Shown here one piece after another: positions 1-12,313 of a DNA stretch of 51,984 bases. A program made the position numbers and the translations under genes. Location of the stretch: NCBI GenBank assembly GCA_018398765.1, contig JAHBMJ010005700.1, positions 10,001-61,984 of the forward strand. The letters run 5' to 3'. Source of the DNA: Chromera velia (taxonomy: Eukaryota; Sar; Chromeraceae). Positions within the stretch are counted from its first letter, which is position 1; each line of letters starts with the position of its first letter. The notes below the pieces were generated by a model, which saw only the letters and a list, made by a program, of their open reading frames with translations, had not been told where the DNA came from and did not search any database.

Positions 1-389
1 TGTCGCGAAAGAAAAAAAGAAGAATCACATAGTCTGTCTATTTGTCAGTCTGTCTGTCGGTCACTGAATCAGAAAGAAAAAAAAGTGGGAAAAGGATCCG
101 TACACCGTATCCAGCTGCTTGCCTGTCCGCCTGTTTGTCTGCCTCTCCTCAGGGCCACACAGATTGTCTTCTATCCCGTTTGGCTCCTAAAGCTTGCGTT
201 GTGATTTGGGAGTATTCCCTCTCACCTCCATGGAGACAGCTCGACGGAGTGTGTGGCTGTCGTCACGTCCATTCAAAACAATGAATCATTCAAGTGAATA
301 CAACTTTGAGAAATTGAGAAAATCAGTGCCATCACTCAGTCCCTTCCGTCCCTCCCTCCCTCCCTGACTGACTGAATCTTTGCCTGCAG

Positions 390-623
390 GTCGGCCTGCG
401 AGTCCGTCAAGTTGCCGAAGTCGTGGCCCTCCTCTCCGCTCTGCTTGCTACAACGATCATGATCAGTGGACCTCTGGGGATTTTTCTTTGTAGTCTTCGG
501 AACGGCACAGCAGGGGTGGGAACGGGGGTCGCGGTCTTCGTTGTGGTCTACCTGAGTGTGTTCGCCCTCCTGGGGTACACACAGGCCCTCGTGACGGTGG
601 CACAAGGATTTGGGTGGCTTTAG
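390..623 (+). CDS. 3'-terminal exon of a membrane protein
   Basis: A polypyrimidine-rich acceptor ending in TGCAG at 389 opens a 78-codon frame that runs to a stop at 621-623. It begins VGLRVRQVAEVVALLSAL and contains two long hydrophobic stretches, roughly residues 10-32 and 43-70, separated by a short glycine-rich loop. This is the signature of two membrane helices. No ATG is needed because the exon starts at a splice acceptor; the upstream exons are beyond the left edge or hidden in the first 389 bases, which contain only T/C-rich intron-like sequence. I do not recognise the family. It could be the tail of a transporter or channel. Confidence 0.5.
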   Translation, partial: VGLRVRQVAEVVALLSALLATTIMISGPLGIFLCSLRNGTAGVGTGVAVFVVVYLSVFALLGYTQALVTVAQGFGWL

Positions 624-1375
624 CTGCTTGGCATGCAGCCAGGGGCTATTCAATTCTCGCATTATCAGTGGGAAACGGATTTTTGAGATCTTTTTGCTTC
701 CGTTTCCCCGTGTTTCACTAGGTGTTTCAGACCAATTTTTGAATACGTGCGTAGGTACGTGACAATGTATATGTCAGCACGGTGGCATCACCAGCGCGCG
801 GAGGTAGCAGCAGTGCGTTGAAAGTAGCCTGGGGCAGACGCAGAGGCCTCACTGCCGCCTCAGAAGTGATGCGGAGGTTTGAGCTAGGATTTCATTTTTT
901 AACTTCATTCCTGGGGAATTCAAAAGTTCGATCAGTGCATAAGCAAAAATATTTTTTTCGTGTAAAGCCATATAGAGAAAAACTAGTCATAAACTGACTT
1001 ATAATTTATTTTATATACCTTGTTTAACTTTGAATATATAAACCTAGTTTACTAGTTTTCAACTTACGTATATCTAGACGTATGTTAAGAATTATATATC
1101 ATTTTTTTTTAAATCAATTCTTATGCTCAATAGGCTTAATAAAAGATATGCCAGTGCATGACATGGACTGCCAGGAGCTTGGCTCCAGCAGCTTAGTCAT
1201 TCATTCATTTATTCATTCATGAAATACCTAGTGAAATACGTTCCCAAATTTTAATGCAAAACTGCGCTAGCATCAATAGACAAATTGAACTAAGCTTTAA
1301 TTGAATCATCGTTCCTGCTTGGAAGCATTATACAATGTAACTAATATAAACCTATAGATATATGACTCGGAACTG
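624..1375. other. Gene-free spacer, AT-rich
   Basis: No coding exon, RNA gene or strong motif is visible. From about 1000 the sequence becomes AT-rich, unlike the coding regions. A short (CATT)n tract lies near 1198-1220. Confidence 0.5.
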
Positions 1376-1850
1376 CTGCTGCTGATGATGATGATGATGA
1401 TGATGATGATTAAAGGTTAAATCTTAGATCCAGCGACACCAGATCCTATGTCACTAACAAGGCTTTGAGGACAGCCCAGAGCATACATTAATGGGGGGAG
1501 GGGGTGGATGAGGAAGCCTGCATGCCAATCGGAACGATTCTACATAATGAGCCCTTTTGAGATAGTCGGCTAGCGCTTTAGAACCGCTTCTAGGCAGGAT
1601 CGTACACAACGGTAATACCATCTCCTTCATTTTCTTCTCATTATCAGAAGTGCCCCTCCCTGTAGCACTCTCAAGTTAGAGTCTTAACACGTTGTGCGAT
1701 CTGTATTCTTATGTCAATGGGCGCTCTCTGTTTTATAATGTCGTACAGTTCTTTTAGCCTGCTTCGCTCCTTCAAAAAGTTTTTTGAGTCCTTACATTCC
1801 ATCAGGACATGAACTTCATCTTTGATCACACGTGAGGGGGACAAACAACT
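1376..1850 (-). mobile_element. 5'-truncated non-LTR (LINE-like) retrotransposon, copy A
   Basis: Read on the minus strand this contains the last part of an ORF with a C-x2-C-x10-H-x4-C type zinc motif (the CLSPS...EVHVLMEC region), as in the C-terminal domain of LINE polyproteins. It continues with a basic tail (RSRLKELYDIIKQRAPID), then a 3' untranslated segment, and ends in a (TCA)n tail seen as (TGA)n at about 1380-1411. The same ORF segment, 3' segment and trinucleotide tail recur on the opposite strand at about 13395-13856, which proves it is a dispersed repeat. The copy is cut at its 5' end near 1850, as expected from incomplete reverse transcription. The frame is not intact, so it is a dead copy. 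Confidence 0.75.
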
Positions 1851-3531
1851 GATATACCATAATAAGTTATTCATAACCATATGGTTAGACCGTTAAAGTA
1901 AAACGACTTACTATTGAAGTAGCTATTGAAATTAGTCTATAGACTCTATACTATAAACAAGACGGTTGGACCGTTCATTTAAGTTATAAAAAGCTGAGCG
2001 CACAAACAAAAAAAAAAGACTCATAGATTGATGAAACCTTGGATTAAACTTCTCTCTCCCAAAAGAAAATGTGTAGAGAAGTTGCGCAGCCTAACCTAGC
2101 TGGTGTGTCGTACTTGCATAATGCTAAACTTCTCCGGCATCGATGAAGTCACCAAACATCCGTCGGCCCCATATTCATTCATGTCATCGCACTCGACGCA
2201 CTGCCTGTCACGTACAGCCTGTGAGAGACGATCAAGACGGAGCGTTATGTTTTCACCCTGCATGTGTCTCTTTCTTCACTCCAATTCTTACCTCTCCTGT
2301 CGGTGTACTTGGAGGCACAAAAAAGCATGCGTATGTGCAAGCCTGCTGCGACGGGAAAAGCAAGCAAGAATACGCACAACACCAAGAGCACATGCACAAC
2401 TGTATGCACGGACCAAAAAAGAATCTGAATCGTGCGTGCACAAACGGAAGTCACCACATCATGCCGTCGATTGGTCAAGCGTTCATCCATGCATGCTCCT
2501 TGTCGATCGACACAGTTACATAGATGGGGAAGACCTGCACGGTTGCTTGCTTCAATGTGTATGATACAGGGGCGATGCAGGGGTGGGGCGCGAGAGAAGG
2601 AGAGTGAATGCGAAACGGCAACATCTGTCGCTCTCGTTTTTGGTCTGATGCGGGTCAGTGCTTCACTGATCAGGCCACGGGACGCTGAGAGCATGAAATA
2701 CCATGCACTGACAGGCTCCCATGCAGCCTAAAGGTTCATGAACGCACTGGCAGCAGACCCATGAATGCAGTTCGATTATTGCATTCAAAGTCCAGAGGCT
2801 CTTCTCTGATTCCTACATCTACAGCGTCGGTTCCGAGAAACCGAAAAAAAAATATCAATCATCAGAACGAAAATTTAAACGAAAAACGCAGACAGGCCGA
2901 CTCGGAACGAGAGACGAAAAAAGACCTAATGAGTAAGGGACCGAAAACCTTTCATTCATTCATTCATTCATTCATTCACTCATTCATTCAACCTTCTGAT
3001 GGAATCGAATCGACTGTTCTGTTCATTCATTACAGTAAGCACATCGATCCCCAGCAGCGCGACTCGACTCGAGTCGATCAGCATGTATGCAGACAACCTC
3101 TTCTTCAGAAAAACCAACAGAGAACAAAGTTCTTTCCGCCTAGTACTCTGATCGGAGAAGAAGAAGGAAGGAAGGAAGAAAGGAAGGAAGACGCATCCAA
3201 TTCATGAAGCCACATTCACACCCACCTTGCTGTGCTCTCTTTCTTTCATTCTCCCCATCTTCCTCTCTTGGTTTCGCTGTATGGCGGGAGGGAGGGGTTG
3301 AATGCGAGCAGTCCTTTCGGTCACTCTCTTTCTGTCTCTTTCTCTTTCTCTTTCTCTTTCTCTCTCTTTCTCCCTCCTCTGTTTCCTTCTTCTCCTTCAA
3401 CAAGTTCTTCTTGCAGACTCTCCCCAATGCCTCTCTCCGCGTATACACACATTCATTCATTCATTCATTCACTACCTGTGCATTGCCAGAAACACCCTCA
3501 ACCAGCCTGCCTGGTTTACACAGTGCTCTAG
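1851..3531. other. Intergenic region with simple repeats
   Basis: Many short overlapping ORFs on both strands, none with domain-like sequence. Contains (CATT)n near 2949-2990, a purine tract near 3160-3190, a (CTTT)n/(CT)n polypyrimidine run at about 3325-3395 and another (CATT)n near 3450-3472. The segment just right of 3531 ends the permease gene, so part of this region is probably its 3' UTR. Confidence 0.5.
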
Positions 3532-6500
3532 CTATCCTTCCAGATCCTTCTCTCTTTCAGTCTCTGTCTCTGAGACGGACTCTGAGTTCCCACTTTCTTT
3601 TCCAATGCACCCCGTCTCGTCCTTTCCACTCTCCACTTGATACATCTCCTCATACTCAGAATCTCCTCCCAAAACTTCAGGTAGTCGCATGGGGGAGTCT
3701 TGTTGCGCAAATTTCAGCCAAGTGGGCCTTCTCTTTCCTGATCGAAGCCCCGCAGGACAGAACTCGCTTTCTTCAATAGGACCTACAAGCGAGGTGTCAA
3801 GACAAGCACGAAGACCTGTAGGTTGACGCTCTATCAAACCAGTCCCACCTGTGAACTTTTCTGCCTCTGCTTTCTCTTCCTCTCCCTCTCCCTCCGCGTC
3901 TTCATTGAGTGCGACCACAAGGCTCCGAACTCCGGCAGCTTCACCCTCATCTCCCTCCTGGGAGTGTGATTCCTTTTCCATGCCTCTTTGCCCCCCCCCT
4001 TCCAGGTCTTCTGTCTGATTTTTCTGGTCCTCTTTCTTTGCCCACCGTTGCATCAGGACGCTCAGACCGATGTACAGAGGCGCTGCGAGGGCCCCGGCAG
4101 GAAGGGGGGCAAAGAAAACCTCAAGAACGTTTGCGACTACCAGTGAAATGAAGATCAGGTTCGTGACCCCCCACGTGGCGGACATGGCCCAGTTGTGTCT
4201 GCCGTCTCTGTGGGCAGAGAACTCCTCGTCCATCCGCATGCGCGGGAGCACAAAGGTGTCGCAGAAAATTGAGACACCAACCGGCATCAGAATCAAACCA
4301 AAAAAAGAAATAACGGACAAAAGTCGGCTTACAAGACCCGGGAACAACCCTGCTACAGTTGCCACTACCCCCACACCCAACGTGACTGCCCACGTAGGCG
4401 ATTTGGGAAACAGAGACTGCACAGCGAGGCCTGCTGCGTACAGGAGAGGATTTGCAGTGCTCCAACCAGCCAACAGAATGAGGAGCAGTCCAGGAATACC
4501 CACGACAAGCTCGGCCATCGGTCCAGCAGCAATCTGCATTCAACCACGAAGAAACGCCAGTACAAGTCGGTTAACCATGCTGACGGTGTACAAAAGAGGG
4601 AGGAACATGGGAAGGGCATAGATACATAATTCAGAGAGGCACACACGCACGCACGCACGCACTGGTAGAAAAGATGTCGCAATGATCTGGAAACTGTCAG
4701 AGTGCGCAGGCAGGCAAAGTTTAACGAAGCAGCAAGCATGCTTATTTTCCTTCCAACTCAACGTGCACGAGGGGGCACATGCACGAGCACCAATTATGAG
4801 TATCGGTGTGATCGACAGATTTAGTGGGAGAAGATTCCGTGTGGCTTGCAAGGTATTGAAAGGAATCTTTAGGAATTGAAGGGAAGCTCCGGGAAGATAG
4901 AGACCCACGTACCGCTGTGTTGGCCGGATCTCTCTGCAGTTGCACTGCGTACATCATACCCGCGATCAGCCAGGTGACGTAGTGTCCCAAAACCATCCCG
5001 AGAGAGGAGGTCCAGGCTGCGTTTGAGTCTCTGGCAAATCGGAGCACTGAGAGGTCCCCCTGGCCTATGTGGAGGAATAGATCTGCAAACCTGCAGGCAG
5101 GCAGGCAGGCAGGCAGGCCAGAGGAACGTTCGGGGGGCAAGTTCGATCAACGGGGGCCGGGAGGAATTCAGATGCCAGTGCACTGAGCCAGGAAGGGCAA
5201 AGAAGGAATACTTACATACTCCTATGGAGAGTTTCCTCTTGGAAGCAAGATTCAAATGTTGATCGAGAGACGGAAAGGGAAGGCCAGATCGAGTGATCAA
5301 AACGAGGAGGAAAGGGAGAAGAGAGACAAGGACCTCGCGAGAAAAAGAATCGAATGTTTCGATCATGCAGCTACATGATGGATCGATGTGACACAACACG
5401 CACGCTTTCTCCAGACACAACACAGCCCCATGCTCCTTTACCCCCCTCACGCCCTCTCCTCTTCACTCTCCGTTTCCTCACTCGCTGACTGACTGACCAT
5501 GAAAAACAGATACAATGTGCCAGCTCAAATTTGGCAAACCCCTTCATGTTGACCCCTGTCCAGACCTGAGTCCTGGCCACCTCCCAGAAGGAGGCCAGGG
5601 AGTCGATGTGCAGCATCCGCACAACGTTCACACCAGCAAGGACGACAACCACGTAGATGTAAGGGGTCACCGCCATCGCGAAGATGCTCACAATTCTGAG
5701 AAGACAGATGCAGATGCACATTAATGCGGATATCTATATGGACGCAGCGTATGTAACTAAAACCTGCCACCATCGGCACCGATGCTTCCATCGCTGGCAC
5801 ACGCAAAGGGGTGAAACTGACGAGGAATACAAACCGCCTTGCTGCCCAAAACATCCGCACTCCCGATCTGACGCTCACGCATCTCTCCGAATTTGAGCCG
5901 GAGAGGGGGGAAAAAATGGAGAGACAGAGGGAGCAAGAGGTTCGAGGGGTGGAAACCACGGCACTCACCCGTATCCGAACGCAGCAACAAGGGAAGTGAC
6001 TGCTCCGACGACCGCGCACACAACCACCCACTCCCAGGTTGACGGCAGGATCTCCTCGAGTCCTGGCATGGGCACTTCAAGCAGGGCTCCAACAGCGCTC
6101 GCGGAGACCGAGAACATCGCACCCGTGATCACAGCGAACGCAAGTGCGGAGATCCAGTTGTACACCCACAGAAATCGTCGCCCCGCAATGCGCTCGAGCG
6201 TGTAGTAAAGCGTGAGCCTTTTTTTCACCTGCACGCAGAGGAAAGGCACACATGTATATCTCTGAGAAGCACTTGTTGTGCCCAACAATCACGAAAATGC
6301 TGGATGTATCCAGGTATCAGGGCATGCAGGCAAGCATGCAAAAATCTACAGCGGTCAAGAATCACATGACGCAACAGGTGCCTACGCACACAAGCTAGCT
6401 AGGTGACTGACCGCAACGGGAGCACACAGAAAACGCCAGCTCAAGGTTGCCAGTACGCTGCCGACCAACAGGCCTATGAAAGCATCCGTAGCGCTGGCCC

Positions 6501-6696
6501 CGTGGACCGCGAAGAGAGGACCTATGGTGAACTCAGGTGCAGCAATGTGACGAGAGGAGAAGAGGGCGGCAAAATTCAGCCAGGATTTCAAGCCAGAACG
6601 AGGGACCGGCTCTCTCTCATGCTGATCTTCACACTTGCCGCAGATCACGCGGTGTGCTGCCTGAATCGCCTTTCTACTCAGGTTTCCTCCTTTCAT
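3532..6696 (-). CDS. NCS1-family nucleobase/allantoin permease, five exons
   Basis: Exons (descending): 6412-6696, 5969-6228, 5514-5695, 4913-5082, 3532-4533. Phases join at every boundary, giving about 632 residues. The protein matches the nucleobase:cation symporter-1 fold (Transp_cyt_pur). It has the N-terminal NFAALFSSRH..PEFTIGPLF helix, the intracellular RLTLYYTLERIAGRR loop, FADLFLHIGQGDLSVLRFARD, and GWSTANPLLYAAGLAVQSL, the conserved W-x-x-A-N helix. Members import purines, cytosine, uracil or allantoin with H+ or Na+ across the plasma membrane. After the last helix there is an unusual acidic, low-complexity tail of about 170 residues, so the protein is longer than the usual 450-550. 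The start is the ATG at 6696; earlier exons cannot be excluded. Donors are GTCAGT, GTGAGT, GTATCT and GTACGT. Substrate cannot be read from the sequence. Confidence 0.82.
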
Positions 6697-7623
6697 TCTG
6701 CAACGTTAAAATGCACCCGCGCGTCTCTGCCTTTCGAGGGGCAAACAGAATCGAAACCAAAAGAGCACTTTCAACCTGCAGGAGCGCCCGTTCTGCAAGT
6801 TCTGGTCTGCACGGGTCTTTCTTCACCTGTCTGCCAGAAAATTTCTCTCCGACAATTAAAGACTGACTGAAGGCGTTTCCTTTGGCTGCATGAAGCAAAT
6901 TAATTAAAATAGACGGGCGCCAAATCAATTAAATTGACACGATCGAAGAAAGACTCATGCATGCATGCATGCGCATTCTGGAATTCTCGCGCGACTCAGT
7001 GCGGCATGCGGGCATCGGCCGATATATGGCCGCGCGGATCCGCGCGCGGGGGCCGGCCGGCGCGGGGCATAGACGGCCCATGCATGCATGCACACGCCGC
7101 GCGGCGCCGCGCGGGCGCGGGGCGGGTCCCGCGCCGATCGGGGCGCGGGTCACGCATTGACCAGCTTTTTGCTTCACGCAAAAAGTGACTGCGTGCATCT
7201 GGTGGAGACTCGAAAAATGTCTCGATACACAGTGTCGATCTCTGAGGAAGTTCGATCAGAGGAACATTGAGGAACACATATTCAAGGACCTAGCTATTAT
7301 ATAATATAAATAGAATGAGATGTATCCATTTTGTTGGCTTTAACGGCTCCTGCTTCTTCCGTACGCCATTGCTGAATACATCCAGCTTGAAGGATTATAG
7401 AGAAGTAGACGGATTCGTGAACCGAGAGACGGAAGACGAAGTTGACACGTACACGTGCGTAGAATCTCCCATACGACGCTCCGTTTCGCACGCACGGTTT
7501 GCTTGATTTGGTGCTGGCTTAATTTTCCCTTACTTGGACGCACGAGGAGTCAGGCCCGCTCGAGTATCTTCTGTTCCTCCCGTCTCTTTTGACGGTTCGA
7601 TTCCTGCAAGATATCTGAAGAAG
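6697..7623. promoter_or_regulatory. Divergent promoter region with CpG-rich island
   Basis: This lies between the permease start (6696, minus) and the VWC gene start (7624, plus). At about 7003-7157 it holds a block made almost only of G and C with dense CG dinucleotides and short palindromes (GCGCGG, CCGGCCGG, GGCGCC). TGCATGCATGC runs flank it at about 6958-6973 and 7079-7091. The rest is ordinary composition. TGCATGC is a known apicomplexan AP2-type binding motif; its role here is inference. Confidence 0.5.
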
Positions 7624-10049
7624 ATGAAGCTGAGTCTCGGCCTGCTCGTGGCTTGCCTCTTGGTCAGAGTGCTCCCTGAAACCTCTTCTGCTCCCATCTT
7701 TTTTTGCAAACCAGTGTGCGGGTTTACGAGAAAAAATGAACTGAAGCAGCTGCCGCTTTTGCTGTCGGATAATGTCGGATAGGAGACGGAATCCCAGATA
7801 TGCACTTACACGCATGTTGATCCAAAGAGCTGCTCCTGTCTAGCTGTCCGTCCATTGACCCGTCTCCTCTCCTCGGGAGCGTGATTCTCTGCTGTGGGGA
7901 CGATATGCAAGGCTGTTTCTTGCTATTTTCGCGTGCATGCTTGTACTCATGAGTTTGCGTGGACGTATGGATGCAGGCCGTCTCCGGTTTGTCTTTCGAC
8001 CGGACAAGGAAGGATTCCCGGGCCCGTAACAGCAGCAACAGCCCCAGTCTGACGGGATGCGAGTCGATCAAATGTGGGGAGGACGTCCCCTGTCCGTCTC
8101 CTGGAATTCTGGAGTTGAAGGAAGGATCCTGCTGTCCTGTGTGCTGGTCGGTCTTTTTCGTGGAAGTATTAAAAACACAAGATGAATTACGTGGATGGCA
8201 GGCATAGCCGTGCCCTTATCGGTATTGATGCATGGGTTCAGCTGCTCTGCGTGTGGGTCGATCTGTGCGTTGTTGGGTGTTGTTCTTGGTTAGATCAGTC
8301 GGTGGTGCTTTGGGGGGTCTCTCGTTTGTTTGTTTGTGTGATGGCCCCGCGGCGCCCCGAGGAGTCTCTTCTCTTCTCAGCAGCAGACGACATTCTTGTG
8401 CAGCTTCAGTCCTTCCTTTAGGTCTCCCCTCAGGAAATCGAGAGCCCGACTTCCTTCACCGGGGTATTTCATGGCCTCATGTAGTTTCAGAGGGATGATT
8501 AGAAAGAAAATGTCACAAAAAAAGAGTTTGGAGGGCGCACGTCAATTTTGATAAGGCGACAATGGAAAAGAGATCTATCGGCAACCTCATCCGATTGAAT
8601 GCATTCTTATGGCTGGCTTTCTTTTCGTCCTCCCATGCAGGTACGAACACATCGCATATCGAAACCGCGACAAGGAGGAACCCGAAGCAGCACCCTCCCC
8701 GGCCCCGGAAGTGGAAACCCCAGTCGGTCAGTCACTACTCGATCGAAGAGTTGGATGGATTCATGAGGGAATTGAGTCGGCTGTTGATGGAATGGTTGTA
8801 TGCGTGGTGAATGAGTTGCGAAATCCATTGTCCAAACGTGAAATTTCTGCTCTCAGAAAGGAAATTCTGCAGAACCTCGCTCCTTTGGGGAAGTCAGAAA
8901 AGTGCCTCCCTGCGCGTGTTCGGTTTTTGCATCTTGTGACGGAAAATTCATTCTGTGACTAAGTCTGCCTGCCTGCGTCTTTGTCTGTATACCCCCGGCA
9001 ATAGGTATTCTCCCATGTGATTATTTTTCTCTGTGTCCCTCATGCACGCCACACAGTCACTCTATTGGCATTTTTGTCCGTAGTTGTGTCTATCCTTCAT
9101 TTGGCGGGAAGGATCAGGAAGGAGGAGAAGACAAGAAAAAGCAACGTCTCGATTGAATGGCATCATGTTGCTTCCTCTTGGTTGTTGGACTTCTTCTTTC
9201 TTTGCGGATATTTTACGCATGCGCCCACTTCAGATCCTTCTTCTGCCATCTTTGTGTTGTGTACGTCTCAAAGTGATCTGAAATGAAGGAACAAAAGCCG
9301 TTCATTCTCGTGAACTTTTCTGCAGTCGGACCGGAGACGGAACCCTCCCCTACCCCGTGAACGAGTGGCCTGCCCTCCCCGCAGGTCAGGCGGTCAACAT
9401 AACGCCCTGGTGATTGATTAGTTTTTTTTGTTGGAAGAGCGTGCGTTCCTGGAGAGGCTATTGCAAGTATCCCCAAGTTTTCCCTTTTTCTGTCCACCGT
9501 CACGGTGCTCGATCTTCCGAGTCCACCTTATTGGTTGAGCTGTCAGCCTTCTGTCCGGGATCCCGCCCCCCGTACTGCCAGCGATGCCTTGCATGTGTGT
9601 AGGTATCCCAGAGATCTTAAGGTGGACGTCAGCTTTATTCAGACCAGTGTGATCCAGCCTGAATACAATTAATTCCTTTTGAGCCTGATTGAACCTACTC
9701 GATGGGGCTCTCTACCTCCCTCTGCCTTCTCTCACCGCATCCTCATGTATTGGTCTCTTTGTCTTTTCCTCTTTCCATGTCCATCTGTTTATTTATCAGC
9801 CTCTCCATCGAGACCCTTGCTGGTAGAGCGTGTTTTGTCTATTTCCCTTTACCTATCTCGGTGTGTCTGCCTGTCTGCAGCTCTCGCCTGTTGAGTCATT
9901 TTTGTTGCTCTCCTTGTGTCTCTTCTTCCTGCCTGCAGAGGATGCATGAGGACTGCAGAAACTCTCACGAGTGCTTCAAAAATCGAACCTGCCCAGACCT
10001 GCAAGGATGTCAAACCTCCCTGAGACCAATTTGTGCAGCTCCGTGTTGA
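7624..10049 (+). CDS. Secreted cysteine-rich protein with VWC-like domain, six exons
   Basis: Exons: 7624-7662, 7977-8146, 8641-8730, 9326-9384, 9547-9596, 9939-10049. All phases agree and give 172 residues. The start MKLSLGLLVACLLAVSG is a clean signal peptide built across exons 1 and 2. Exon 2 carries a von Willebrand type C pattern: CESIKCGEDVPCPSP, then GSCCPVCW, with the diagnostic CCxxC. A Pro/Glu-rich linker (exon 3) and a short neutral segment (exon 4) follow. A second Cys cluster comes next: CPGSRPPYCQRCLAC in exon 5 and a six-Cys segment ending in ICAAPC before the stop. VWC modules are usually extracellular and bind growth factors or matrix proteins in animals; here a surface or secreted role is inferred only. 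Donors are all GTC-type except the last (GTGTAG). The exon 3 donor was chosen by phase and is the least certain. Confidence 0.72.
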
Positions 10050-11160
10050 CAGAGAGTCCAAGACTGGGAATTAGAAATCGGAGAACAGAAACACGCCACA
10101 GATTTGTCCTAGGATCTGTTAGTCTTCGACTCGATCTTCACGTTGCTCGTCGGGTTGACCTTGGGCTCTGGCATTCTTATTGCATAAATGATTTAAGGTC
10201 TGAAGAAAAGGTCTTAAAATACATTAAATTTTCCATGATTGACATTGATTATGTTCAGGACCAACTTGAAGCGTCTTCCTAGGCGTCTTCTTTCTAGTAT
10301 GTTCTACTATAGTGAGTGCCTTGAATTTTAAGTCCCTTCTTTAGTGTGATCAGCTTTAGGATCAACTTCAATGCAATATTCTGTACCAAATCAACCGGAA
10401 CTAGCATTTTGAATAACACATATATTCTATAACATGCTAGATAAGTTGATTAGGGGCTTCGTCCAATGTATCAAATCGATTGACCGTGCTCTACCCCAGG
10501 CGGTGTGGAATGAGTGCTTCGCTGGCTTGTGTGAACCCTTCGTTAAGACAGTGAAATGTACACAGTACGGTTAGGAGTAACGATAGTAGGATGCGGCCGC
10601 CCGGGTTACCAATTTCACGGTTACGGTAGTAGTTTTTAGTACTATGACCATGGTAGTGGTAGGATTGCATATTTTTCCTAATACTAGTGATCTTCAAACC
10701 TGTTTTATCTAGTTTTACCATCAAATCTACAATTAACAAAGGCTACAGAGTAAACACCATTGTTATATCAATGTTACTAAACTCTTAGATCAATCTGAGA
10801 TAATAATCATAATATCAGAGATATTACTCTATCACTATAAATGATAACATTATGTCATAATTATAATGCTGTAGTACCTTGCCAATTATTCAACTGTGTG
10901 ATGAAACATATCATGAATGCGAGCTCACTTAGTGAGGCCTGCCAGTGACGTACTGATTGATTGATTGATCCAGCGGAGTCCAACGAAAATGCGACCTAGG
11001 GGGGTGACTAGGGGGGAGGTGTGTCGCTGCCTCCCCACCCAGACTTCGGGCGGTCAACCCTAAATGAACGCGTGGTTTGCCTCTTCCAGCCGGGGGGGAA
11101 ACACATAATAAAAAAAAGAAGAACGAAGAGAGGAACAAAAGAAAAAAGATTGTCTCTCTT
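10050..11160. other. Intergenic, AT-rich, with palindromic repeat relic
   Basis: No gene seen. About 10180-10920 is AT-rich. At 10590-10665 a short segment with GTTACC, ACGGTTACGGTAGTAG and CCATGGTAGTGGTAGG resembles the palindromic element at 12314-12412. Confidence 0.45.
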
Positions 11161-11174
11161 CGTGTGTGTGTATA

Positions 11175-11233
<59 letters not shown>

Positions 11234-11440
11234 GCGTGTGTGTGTGTGTGTGAGTGACAGAGAGCGAGGATGGTCGTCAACCCGGCCCTCACAGGCATAC
11301 ACAAACAAAGACAAAATCAAGATGTGAGCAAGGGAGAATGAGGCCTGGACGTGTAGACGGAAGGCTCCCTTCCAGTCAGCTTGAGCAAGGGGAATAGAGA
11401 TGGAGACTGACGAAGCTGAGAGAGTCTCTTTTCGTATGTT

Positions 11441-11471
<31 letters not shown>

Positions 11472-11530
11472 GTGTGTGTGTGTGTCACCATGTGTGTGTG
11501 TGTATGTATGAGAGAGAGAGAGAGAGAAAG
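11160..11530. repeat. (TG)n / (AG)n microsatellite cluster
   Basis: Two (TG)n blocks with TATG interruptions, at about 11161-11252 and 11442-11510, and a short (GA)n run at 11511-11526. Translations across them are repetitive and not genes. Confidence 0.9.
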
Positions 11531-11565
11531 AGAACAACCCACTTCGCCTCAAGCGCCCCTGCAGC

Positions 11566-11937
11566 TCAAACGCCCCCCCTCCCTCCTCGGGAGGTGGTGT
11601 ACGGGATTCGAGAAGACGCCTCTCCGCACTTTGCCACATGGGAGACAAAGGTTCCAATTTTGTGGTCCAGCAAAAAAGGCTGAGCATCTGGGTTTTTCAA
11701 CAGACAACGCGCACAGAAAAGGAGGAAGAACTTCTGGCTGTTCGGAGGGACGTATGGGGGAACAGTTTTCTTTGGAGTTCCAAACTGCTCCACAAATTCG
11801 GCCGTCTCCATCATGCCGAAGTCTCGAGGGGCGAGGGCAGCCTCAACATAGTCGGGACGGCTTGCAATGCCATTCCTGAGCCTCTGTGCCAAAAGGTCAA
11901 CAACTGACTCAGTTCTCGGCTGAGTCGGCTCGGCCAT
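11566..11937 (-). CDS. Small hypothetical protein, 123 aa
   Basis: An uninterrupted frame starts MAEPTQPRTESVVDLLAQR at 11937 and stops at 11566. The reading frame extends upstream to 12006, but the internal ATG is preferred because the sequence before it is low-complexity. The protein is soluble, with no signal peptide or membrane helix. A central proline-rich turn (GTPKKTVPPYVPPNSQ) is followed by a hydrophobic segment with two cysteines and a basic glycine-rich C-terminus. I do not recognise a family. Codon usage is ordinary for the window and the other frames are broken, which supports it as real. It may have additional exons: the last codons run into a low-complexity GGRGG tail next to a microsatellite, so the true 3' end could differ. 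Confidence 0.5.
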   Translation of the reverse strand: MAEPTQPRTESVVDLLAQRLRNGIASRPDYVEAALAPRDFGMMETAEFVEQFGTPKKTVPPYVPPNSQKFFLLFCARCLLKNPDAQPFLLDHKIGTFVSHVAKCGEASSRIPYTTSRGGRGGV

Positions 11938-12313
11938 GATAGCCAACTGAGAGGGGAGAGAGAAGAAAGGAAAAACTTCACTGCACTGCGTCTCACGACA
12001 AGACAAGAAACCCGAAAATTACTAGACACAGTGAACAGTAAACCAGGAAGAAGCGGACCACTCAGTCTTGTTTCCCAGTTTCCCACGTACAGTGAGAAAG
12101 CACTGATCACTGCCGAACTGCAGCCTTCGTCAATTGTCCGTCTGCTCTGACAGGGGACAGAAGAGAAACGATTCTATAATTTTGACCACAAGTAAGGTTG
12201 ACCTTCGTTTAAAAATTGATTTTCGAAAGTTGAAACGGATTTGAAGGAGACGGATTTTTTTTCAATCCATGCGTCGCGCTTTTTTTGTATCCTTTGCCGG
12301 GGTCTTGGCCCGA

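Noticed and set aside
2103-2731. Overlapping frames of 100-153 codons on both strands
   Set aside because: No domain, no splice or composition support; frames are open on both strands because the stretch is poor in TA-containing stops.
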